A DNA stretch of 11,261 nucleotides from Methanobacteriota archaeon (GTDB taxonomy: Archaea > Halobacteriota > Methanosarcinia > Methanosarcinales > Methanosarcinaceae), in assembly GCA_030837265.1 (NCBI GenBank), contig JAUPKV010000515.1, positions 1 through 11,261 on the forward strand, in the 5' to 3' direction. The position numbers and the translations under genes were made by a program. The notes beneath the pieces are model-generated. The model saw only the letters and a list, made by a program, of their open reading frames with translations, had not been told where the DNA came from and made no database searches. Positions 1 through 5,653 of this stretch are shown piece after piece; the first letter of the stretch is position 1; the number at the start of each line of letters is the position of its first letter.

Positions 1-957
1 AATCAATTACCTGAAATGATCATGTATTTATTTGCAAATCAGATACATGAAGTCATCAGTATTCGGCCTTATTCTGCTTATGAAGAAGTACAGGAAGCTC
101 TGTTTACGCCCAGGGGAAGAATAAACTTTGATCGTTATGTAAACAGAATGTCCTGCGCCAATTATCATATGATTGATTGTGACTATGAGCCATTTGTATT
201 TGATAATTCCTTAAATCGCATAATTAAATATTGTACAAGGCTACTTCTCTCGAAAACCAGACTCACTGAGACACAAAGAATCTTGAATGAAATAATATTC
301 ATGCTGGAGGATGTGGACGATCAGGTCTGTTTTTCACAGCAGCTACATACTCTCCGAATACCTTCAATATACAGTGACTACGAAGAAATAGTTCAGATAT
401 GTCACATGATACTAGAAAATCAGGTTTATTCTTACGCAGAGTATGAGATGAAAAACTGGAGCTTATTGTTCCCTATGGAATATATCTTTGAAGATTTTAT
501 AGCAGGTTATATTGAAAAGTACTTTAGTGACATATTCAAAGTGGAGTCTCAAAAATCAGATCTTTATCTGCATACTAATCCGAACGCGTTTAATCTTCAA
601 CACGATATCTTACTCACAAATAAAGAAACTGGAGAAAATATAATTGTTGACACTAAATACAAACCGAGATGGAACCTGGAAAAAAGCGATTCTAAGAAAG
701 GAATAGCTCAAGCAGACATGTATCAAATGATTAGTTATGCCTACAGGAGAGGAACAGATAAAGTATTGCTTATCTATCCAAATACATCTGATAAATTCGT
801 AACAGAAGATAATGTATTTTTGATAAATAAAGGTACTAAGGATGAAACTATAAAAATCAAAGCCGTAGATGTGCCTTTTTGGTCACTCAAAGGTTACACA
901 TACATTGAAGAATGTCTAAAAGTCAAATTAAGAGATGTTTTATTTAATGAATTCTGA
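1..957 (+). CDS. mcrC: McrC-like subunit of a McrBC modification-dependent restriction system (5' end outside window)
   Basis: McrC is the nuclease partner of the McrB AAA+ GTPase; together they cut DNA carrying modified cytosine. The reading frame is open through positions 1-15 (Asn-Gln-Leu-Pro-Glu) before the first visible ATG at 16, so the gene almost certainly begins upstream and only about 318 codons are seen; full McrC proteins are usually longer. Numbering from the ATG at 16, a PD-(D/E)xK nuclease core is visible: Asp197 in HDILL, then Asp212-Thr213-Lys214 in VDTKYKPRW, followed by Gln232 in AQADMYQMISYA. The part before it, roughly residues 1-180, is the helical region expected of the family. 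The partner mcrB is not in the window and should lie just to the left. Codon use is AT-rich (many ATA, AGA, AAA). Another PD-(D/E)xK restriction subunit is possible, but the motif order fits McrC well. Confidence 0.8.
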   Translation, partial: NQLPEMIMYLFANQIHEVISIRPYSAYEEVQEALFTPRGRINFDRYVNRMSCANYHMIDCDYEPFVFDNSLNRIIKYCTRLLLSKTRLTETQRILNEIIFMLEDVDDQVCFSQQLHTLRIPSIYSDYEEIVQICHMILENQVYSYAEYEMKNWSLLFPMEYIFEDFIAGYIEKYFSDIFKVESQKSDLYLHTNPNAFNLQHDILLTNKETGENIIVDTKYKPRWNLEKSDSKKGIAQADMYQMISYAYRRGTDKVLLIYPNTSDKFVTEDNVFLINKGTKDETIKIKAVDVPFWSLKGYTYIEECLKVKLRDVLFNEF

Positions 958-1023
958 AAATACCTTATCTAGTACTATAAAATTAGGAATTCAGAAGTTC
1001 AAAGAAAACAGAACTAATAAACC

Positions 1024-1036
1024 TTGTATAAAACAT
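1024..1036 (+). promoter_or_regulatory. Possible TATA box for the AlbA_2 gene
   Basis: TGTATAAAAC at 1025-1034 resembles an archaeal TATA box and lies about 50 bp before the GTG start at 1076. Initiation about 25 bp downstream would leave a short leader that still includes the AAGTGAG ribosome-binding element near 1064-1070. This rests on sequence resemblance only; the region is AT-rich, so chance matches are common. Confidence 0.3.
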
Positions 1037-1075
1037 TAATTTGAAAGAGCAGGGATTGGGAAGAAGTGAGAAAAC

Positions 1076-2569
1076 GTGAGTCTGGAAAGATTGAAAAGGC
1101 TACTTAAAGAGAAGGAAGGGATTCATCTTGAATTTAAGGGAGCGCAGGCAGCTTTGCCTGGAAATTTATTTGAGACGATCTGTGCCATGCTCAACAATGA
1201 AGGCGGAGATATAATTCTGGGAGTTAATGACAACGGCATAGTAATCGGAGTTGAACCTGCAAAAATGGAAACTATTGTCAGCAATCTAGTCAACCTTTCA
1301 AATAATCCGCAAAAACTAGATCCTCCATTCATTCTATTTCCTCAAACTTATGAAATAAATAGAAAATGGCTTATCCACATTCAGGTTCCTTCCAGCTCGC
1401 AGGTACACAAAACCGCCGGCATAATATTTAATCGAAGCAATGACGGGGATTTCCGAGTCACACAACCACAACAGATAGCAGAAATATACAACCGCAAAAG
1501 AATACATTATACAGAGGGTATTATTTATCCCGGACTGCGTTTTGAAGATTTTAAAGCTGACCTGTTCCCTAAAATCAGAAACCTGATCAGAAGCAATAAT
1601 CCCAATCACCCCTGGTTGTCACTGACTGATCAGCAAATGTTAGAAAAAGCAGGTCTTTGGAAGCGGGATATGAACAGTATGCAGGAAGGTTATACCCTTG
1701 CAGCAGCTTTGCTGCTGGGTAAAGATGAGGTTATACAGCAATTGCTTCCATATTTTAAAATCGATTCTCTGGTCCGTGTTGAAGACATCTACCGTTACGA
1801 TGACAGAGAGTACATCCAGACGAATCTTATAGAAGCCTACGAACAGTTAATGGCTTTCATTGGCAAACATTTACCAGATAAATTTTATATGGAAGGGGAC
1901 CAGCGAGTAAGCTTGAGGAATAAAATATTCCGAGAAGTAGTTGCAAACCTGATAGTCCATAGAGAATATATAAATGCTCACCCCTGCACATTTATAATTT
2001 ATTCAAATAGGGTTGAAACTGAAAATGCTAACAATCCACATGGAGAAGGGCCTATTGATCCAGATCATTTTGCTCCGTTTCCAAAAAATCCCACTATTAT
2101 TAAATTTTTTATGCAACTTGGAAGAGTAGACGAACTGGGTTCAGGAGTTCTAAATGTAAACCGGTTTATCAAAGAATATGCTGGTAGCGGCAGTCCTCAG
2201 TTTATTGAGGGAAATATATTCAAGATGATTATTCCTGTTGTTGGAGAGAAAATTGAGGGTGCAATTGAGGGTGCAATTGAGGGTGCAATTGAGGGTGCAA
2301 TTGAGGGTGCAATTGAGGAAGCAATTGAAGGATCTACTAAAAGAGTAAAAGAAAAACTTGTAATTCTTTTAAAGGCTATAGCTAAAAACGAAGGTAAAAA
2401 AGTTCCTGATTATGTTATCATTACAAAAATGTCTAGAAGCAGTGTTGAAAGATACATAAAACAATTAAGAGAAACGAATTTAATATTTTTTAGTGATAAA
2501 CCAACACCGGTTGGTGGTTATTACTTAACAAGTTATATGAAACAAAAATTGAAGGAAGAGTTACAGTAA
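1076..2569 (+). CDS. Schlafen/AlbA_2-domain ATPase-like protein (RecG-like, COG2865 type) with a GAIE repeat tail
   Basis: A 497-residue protein. The AlbA_2 domain is at the N-terminus: HLEFKGA at 17-23, then an ETICAMLNNEGGDIILGV block at 33-50 and a second glycine-rich strand to about 60. The middle and C-terminal half match the ATPase-like region of 'putative transcriptional regulator / RecG-like' proteins: FREVVANLIVHREY near 285-298, an Asn-rich loop at 315-321 and QLGRVDELGSGVLNVNRF at 347-364. Residues 395-418 are five GAIE units plus one EAIE, followed by a winged-helix-like segment (about 435-472) with MSRSSVERYIKQL. The start is a GTG preceded by AAGTGAG. Such proteins often sit inside restriction loci, which fits mcrC upstream and the hsdM stub downstream. 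They are often annotated as helicase or regulator; I see no RecG helicase motifs, and the molecular function is unproven. Confidence 0.8.
   Translation: MSLERLKRLLKEKEGIHLEFKGAQAALPGNLFETICAMLNNEGGDIILGVNDNGIVIGVEPAKMETIVSNLVNLSNNPQKLDPPFILFPQTYEINRKWLIHIQVPSSSQVHKTAGIIFNRSNDGDFRVTQPQQIAEIYNRKRIHYTEGIIYPGLRFEDFKADLFPKIRNLIRSNNPNHPWLSLTDQQMLEKAGLWKRDMNSMQEGYTLAAALLLGKDEVIQQLLPYFKIDSLVRVEDIYRYDDREYIQTNLIEAYEQLMAFIGKHLPDKFYMEGDQRVSLRNKIFREVVANLIVHREYINAHPCTFIIYSNRVETENANNPHGEGPIDPDHFAPFPKNPTIIKFFMQLGRVDELGSGVLNVNRFIKEYAGSGSPQFIEGNIFKMIIPVVGEKIEGAIEGAIEGAIEGAIEGAIEEAIEGSTKRVKEKLVILLKAIAKNEGKKVPDYVIITKMSRSSVERYIKQLRETNLIFFSDKPTPVGGYYLTSYMKQKLKEELQ
2258..2329 (+). repeat. In-frame 12-bp tandem repeat (GGTGCAATTGAG), five perfect copies plus one diverged
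   Basis: Five identical units run from 2258 to 2317, followed by a variant unit GAAGCAATTGAA (2318-2329) and preceded by a partial unit ending AAAATTGAG. Each unit is four codons, Gly-Ala-Ile-Glu, so gain or loss of units keeps the frame. Each unit contains the palindrome CAATTG. The repeat links the ATPase-like region to the C-terminal winged-helix-like segment. Perfect identity at the DNA level suggests recent expansion by slippage. Confidence 0.95.
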
Positions 2570-2601
2570 AGTAATACCCAAGGCGTTGAAGCTTGACTCC
2601 T

Positions 2602-2710
2602 CATTCTATCTCCAAGTTTACCCCATCTATCCCCAAGTTACCCCCAAGCTACCGCGCAAGCTACCGCGCAAGTCACTGCGCAAGTATCGCGCAAGCTAGC
2701 GAGCAAGTTG
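2602..2710 (+). repeat. Decayed 12-bp repeat tract, CAAG(C/T)TACC-type units
   Basis: Between 2634 and 2706 the motif AAGCTACCGCGC recurs with a period of 12, with some units of 11; a looser pair of units lies at 2612-2634. Read as codons, the best-preserved part (2645-2686) gives Gln-Ala-Thr-Ala, Gln-Ala-Thr-Ala, Gln-Val-Thr-Ala, Gln-Val, and the unit before it gives Gln-Val-Thr-Pro in a frame shifted by one base. Stops and 11-bp units show it is no longer translated. Repeats of the Gln-Val-Thr-Pro type are a known tail in AlbA_2 and Fic-like proteins, so this is probably the relic of a lost gene end. Confidence 0.7.
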
Positions 2711-2786
2711 GCGGTAGATATTGAAAATCAAGTTTTTCTAAGGAAATAAAAGCAAAAATATTATTCCAACCCCAAGGATCCAAACC

Positions 2787-2867
2787 ATGTCTGAAAACAC
2801 TTCATCTATCGTTTCCAAAGTCTGGAGCTTCTGCAACCTGGATTCGGCAGGTAAATATATAAATTAA
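2787..2867 (+). pseudogene. hsdM: Stub of a type I restriction methyltransferase gene (hsdM 5' end)
   Basis: A 26-codon frame starts with ATG at 2787, preceded by an AAGGAT ribosome-binding site at 2774-2779. Its first 17 residues, MSENTSSIVSKVWSFCN, match the characteristic N-terminus of HsdM (N6-adenine methyltransferase subunit of type I restriction systems), which normally continues into a Leu-Arg-Asp-Asp-Gly-Val segment. Here the frame instead reads LDSAGKYIN and stops with TAA at 2865. A real HsdM has about 500 residues, so virtually the whole gene is missing; I found no hsdS or hsdR pieces nearby. The break falls at TGGATTCGG (2839-2847), which recurs at 2885-2893. The match is from memory of the family. 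Confidence 0.65.
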
Positions 2868-2880
2868 TATACTTTATTTT

Positions 2881-3067
2881 CATTTGGATTCGGTTAAGGA
2901 TTTTGAGCCGCTGATCTCGATTTCGACGGAAAAACTCAAATCCAAATGTTTAGTGTTTAAATTGAAATCGACATCAGATTCCAGTTTTGCATTTGATGAA
3001 TAACTTAACAAATTTTAGGAAAATCAATGCAATTGATAACGATTTTTTCCTTAACCGATGACAAATG
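2881..3067. repeat. 187-bp element with imperfect terminal and internal inverted repeats
   Basis: The left end, catttggattcggttaagga (2881-2900), pairs with the reverse complement of 3048-3067 at 17 of 20 positions. A second pair lies inside: ctgatctcgatttcga (2911-2926) matches the reverse complement of 2962-2977 at 14 of 16. A third, overlapping pair is catttggatt (2881-2890) with aatccaaatg (2939-2948), a perfect 10-bp match. There is no transposase reading frame. It could be a small non-autonomous mobile element (MITE-like), a degraded insertion-sequence remnant, or a structured transcript end for the minus-strand gene that stops at 3076. I saw no clear target-site duplication. Confidence 0.55.
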
Positions 3068-3075
3068 AAGTGAAT

Positions 3076-4119
3076 TTACAGCAAGTACCGTCTGGAGCTT
3101 AAAACCGTTCGGAGGATCTCTTCACCGTTCGTTTTATCCATTTTGATATCTGAAGGCTTTTCAATTATCTCAATATCTAAAGGCAGACTCCTTTGAATTT
3201 CTCTTGATAGCTGAGGGTCTCCACTAATAATGACGAAGTCAATATCGGAATTTTCTTCCAGAACTTTGTCTACAGCTTCAAAGACTTTCCCCATATGATG
3301 AGCAATATCTTCCTCTCTGAGGCGTTCGAAGCGGCGCTGACTAAAGCCTCCTTTACTGTGTTTTTCCTTGACGCTGCTACGGATACGCTCTCCAGTGTCG
3401 AAAACTCTTGCGTCGGGAGCAAAACCTATGAAAGACTCTCCGGCATGCAAAATAAGTACCAGCATGCGGTAGTCCTTGCCCAAATACTCCTTAAGGAAAG
3501 AAGTTTCAAAACTGTCTCCAAGTTGCCAGGAAGGAGATGTGATCGGGATAGGTGGAACTATAGCTTCGCAGATCATATGGTGCAGGTCATAGAAAAATAC
3601 CAGGCCGGTTTCCGGGTCAAGCCTTTCAAGGAGAGTAACGGTTTTATCGTCTATTAATTCAAGGATCTTTTCACTGAGCACAACGGAAAGGGAAGTTCCA
3701 CTCGGAAGATAAACGGTCAGCAGGTCATCTGCCGATGCATGAAAGGAACTGAGTTTGGAAATATAAGCCTGAACGGCTGAAGGGCTCAGGTTTTCAGTCC
3801 TGCGAAACTCAAACTTTTCCGGAGACTCGGCCCTTACTATCTCAAGCTCGTGGGAGAGAGTCTGGGTTCGGACCAGCTCCTGGTTTAAACGAGCTTCAGC
3901 TTCCTGCCTATCGGTAACTGCCTGCCTTGCAAGGGACTCTTTCTTTTCGAGTTGAACTTTAGTGCTTTGAAGGTCGGATTCTAGCTTATTTATTCTAGAA
4001 TTAAGCCGTTCTATCTCAAGCTCAAATTGTTCTTTTCCTGAAATTTTTCCTATGATTGTGCCCAAACCTTTTTTTTTGTTTTCAGCAGCCTCTTTCATTA
4101 TGTGCTCTTTGGAGGTCAT
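3076..4119 (-). CDS. Archaeal Vms1/ANKZF1-like peptidyl-tRNA hydrolase (VLRF1 / eRF1-like release factor)
   Basis: A 347-residue protein on the minus strand. Residues 29-97 form a heptad-rich, highly charged coiled coil. From about 130 to 325 is an eRF1-like (VLRF1) fold. Its signature is the basic loop HSKGGFSQRRFERLREE at 254-270, where Gly257-Gly258 and Gln261 sit where eRF1 has its GGQ motif and Vms1/ANKZF1 have the catalytic glutamine. Known members release nascent chains from peptidyl-tRNA on stalled, split ribosomes during ribosome-associated quality control; the same role here is inference. The start ATG at 4119 is preceded by GAAGGAAGGGAA, a strong ribosome-binding site. It diverges from coaBC across 265 bp. 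The leucine-rich coiled coil may position it on a ribosomal subunit or partner; no zinc-finger or ankyrin region of the eukaryotic proteins is present. Confidence 0.82.
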   Translation of the reverse strand: MTSKEHIMKEAAENKKKGLGTIIGKISGKEQFELEIERLNSRINKLESDLQSTKVQLEKKESLARQAVTDRQEAEARLNQELVRTQTLSHELEIVRAESPEKFEFRRTENLSPSAVQAYISKLSSFHASADDLLTVYLPSGTSLSVVLSEKILELIDDKTVTLLERLDPETGLVFFYDLHHMICEAIVPPIPITSPSWQLGDSFETSFLKEYLGKDYRMLVLILHAGESFIGFAPDARVFDTGERIRSSVKEKHSKGGFSQRRFERLREEDIAHHMGKVFEAVDKVLEENSDIDFVIISGDPQLSREIQRSLPLDIEIIEKPSDIKMDKTNGEEILRTVLSSRRYLL

Positions 4120-4185
4120 TTCCCTTCCTTCATAATCCTGGTTCCTGGTCGTTCTTGTTTTTGTGCTGACTGTTTCTTATTTCTT

Positions 4186-4198
4186 CTATTTAAATTTA
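4186..4198 (-). promoter_or_regulatory. Possible TATA box for the Vms1-like gene
   Basis: On the minus strand this reads TAAATTTAAATAG, with TTTAAATA about 70 bp upstream of the ATG at 4119. Initiation some 25 bp downstream would leave a leader of around 40 bases including the GGAAGGGA ribosome-binding site. It is a resemblance call in an AT-rich spacer. Confidence 0.3.
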
Positions 4199-4283
4199 AT
4201 TTTTTCTTTTATCATAATATGATTCTCTCCTGTTTGTGGTTCTAGCAACAAATTTCAGCAGGTTCATTTCGAAAGTTTTAAGA

Positions 4284-4298
4284 ATATTATATTTAATG
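4284..4298 (+). promoter_or_regulatory. Possible TATA box for the coaBC operon
   Basis: ATTATATTTAAT at 4286-4297 resembles an archaeal TATA element. Initiation about 25 bp downstream would fall inside the inverted repeat at 4307-4329 and give a leader of roughly 65 bases before the GTG at 4385. Another AT-rich stretch, ATATTTATTA near 4341-4350, is an alternative but would place initiation very close to the start codon. Confidence 0.35.
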
Positions 4299-4306
4299 TC
4301 ACTTTG

Positions 4307-4329
4307 CTTTTCAGTATATTGCTGAAAAG
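4307..4329. promoter_or_regulatory. Perfect 8-bp dyad, operator or leader hairpin candidate upstream of coaBC
   Basis: CTTTTCAG at 4307-4314 and its exact complement CTGAAAAG at 4322-4329 flank a 7-base AT-rich spacer. The centre lies about 67 bp before the coaBC start and overlaps the likely transcription start. A dyad with a short AT spacer suits a dimeric DNA-binding regulator; in RNA it would fold into a stem of 8 pairs. It might control the CoA operon, the divergent gene, or neither. Confidence 0.45.
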
Positions 4330-4384
4330 GAGACACTTTCATATTTATTAACTTTAAAATTCTGTTCAAAGGAAAAAGGATAAA

Positions 4385-5653
4385 GTGAGCAAAAAGGATA
4401 GTGAAGATAGGCAAAAGGCCGTAAGGCTCAAAGCTGAAAGATTTCATCCCACACTCTGGATTGAAGGACAGAAGAGTTCATCCCTCGCAGGGAAAACAAT
4501 AGTGCTTGGAGTGACCGGGAGTATCGCTGCAGTTCGGACAGTAGAACTTGCAAGAGAACTGATACGAAACGGGGCTCAAGTCCATGCTGTAATGACAGAT
4601 GCCGCCAGGCAGATCCTGCATCCGGATGCCCTTCATTATGCCACGGGAAACCCGGTTATTACGGAGCTTGGAGGCAGGGTGGAGCATGTGGAGTTCTGTG
4701 GGCTTCAGGGCAGGGCTGACCTCCTTTTGATAGCTCCTGCAACGGCAAATACTATAGGAAAAATAGCTTATGGGATTGACGATACTACTGTTACGTCTTT
4801 TGTAACAACAGCCCTTGGCTCCGGAATGCCTTTAATGGTTGTTCCTGCAATGCATGAGTCAATGTACAGGCATCCGGCGGTTTCTGAAAATCTTGTTAAA
4901 TTGAAAGCTTGGGGAGTTTCTATCATTGGTCCGAGGTTGGAAGAAGGAATTGCAAAAATTGCGGCTAATGACGAAGTACTGCTTGAGATAGAAAAAGTTC
5001 TTGGGAATAAGAGCCTTGAACAAAGAAAAGTGCTTATTACGAGCGGTTCAACTGCCGAGAGTCTCGACCCTATTCGCATTCTTACTAACAGGGCTTCAGG
5101 AAAAACCGGCCGAGAGCTTGCTCTTGAAGCTTACCGAAGAGGGGCTGATGTAACACTTTTACACAGAGATAGATTGGGACTTTCCGGGATTAAAGAAATT
5201 TTCGTTGAAAGTGCAGCCGAAATGACAGATAAAGTGCTGTCTGAACTGGAAACTGGGTACGATATCCTTATCAGTGCGGCAGCAATTGCAGATTATACTG
5301 CCGAACCCTCCCCCGAAAAGATCAAATCCGGGGGAGAATTTGTGTTAAGGCTCAAACCCACTCGTAAGCTAATAAAAGAATGCCGTAAGAATTATCCGGA
5401 CCTTGTGATAGTAGGCTTTAAGGCTGAGACCGGAGTAGGAAAAGAAGAACTGCTTAGAAGAGCGACTGCTACTCTTGAGGAGTCAAAACTGGATCTCATC
5501 GCAGCAAATGACGTCGAAAAAGGCGGAATGGGTACAGAGGACAACGAACTCTATCTGCTCGGAACGGATAAAGGGAAAGTCAGACATTTAAGCGGGAGCA
5601 AACGCAAACTCGCAGGTTTTATTCTTGAAGAGGCAACCGGGCTTTTAAAATGA
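4385..5653 (+). CDS. coaBC: Bifunctional phosphopantothenoylcysteine decarboxylase / phosphopantothenate-cysteine ligase
   Basis: CoaBC joins cysteine to 4'-phosphopantothenate (CoaB, nucleotide-dependent) and decarboxylates the product with FMN (CoaC), giving 4'-phosphopantetheine. The 422-residue length is normal. CoaC part: GVTGSIAAVRTVELAREL at 42-59, the catalytic His101 in HVEFCG, IAPATANTIGKIAYGIDD at 116-133 and PAMHESMY at 154-161. CoaB part, from about 213: SGSTAESLDPIRILTNRASG at 220-239, SAAAIADY at 297-304, the KIK motif at 312-314, GFKAETG at 344-350 and AANDVEKGGMGTEDNELYLL at 373-392. The flavin-loop motif has His157 where bacterial enzymes have Asn, and the segment GPRLEEGIAKIA (182-193) lacks the bacterial active-site Cys; as I recall, both are usual in archaea. 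The GTG start follows GGAAAAAGGA at 4371-4380. The stop overlaps the next gene by 4 bp (ATGA). Confidence 0.93.
   Translation: MSKKDSEDRQKAVRLKAERFHPTLWIEGQKSSSLAGKTIVLGVTGSIAAVRTVELARELIRNGAQVHAVMTDAARQILHPDALHYATGNPVITELGGRVEHVEFCGLQGRADLLLIAPATANTIGKIAYGIDDTTVTSFVTTALGSGMPLMVVPAMHESMYRHPAVSENLVKLKAWGVSIIGPRLEEGIAKIAANDEVLLEIEKVLGNKSLEQRKVLITSGSTAESLDPIRILTNRASGKTGRELALEAYRRGADVTLLHRDRLGLSGIKEIFVESAAEMTDKVLSELETGYDILISAAAIADYTAEPSPEKIKSGGEFVLRLKPTRKLIKECRKNYPDLVIVGFKAETGVGKEELLRRATATLEESKLDLIAANDVEKGGMGTEDNELYLLGTDKGKVRHLSGSKRKLAGFILEEATGLLK

Noticed and set aside
952..997. TTCTGAA/TTCAGAA inverted words after mcrC as a terminator hairpin
   Set aside because: Only seven pairs with a loop of more than 30 bases and no T-run following; too weak to call.
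2634..2706. CRISPR array reading of the 12-bp repeats
   Set aside because: Units are contiguous with no spacers and are far too short for CRISPR repeats; the codon reading explains them better.
2820..3100. Shared 11-mer GTCTGGAGCTT in the hsdM stub (2820-2830) and the end of the Vms1-like gene (3090-3100)
   Set aside because: Both copies are explained by coding sequence of unrelated proteins, and the match does not extend; treated as chance.
3295..3657. 120-codon open frame on the plus strand
   Set aside because: It lies wholly inside the minus-strand Vms1-like gene, whose frame has recognisable motifs and a strong ribosome-binding site; this is an antisense shadow.
4196..4447. 83-codon open frame on the minus strand between the divergent genes
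   Set aside because: It overlaps the start of coaBC and the promoter spacer, has no recognisable motif and no good ribosome-binding site.
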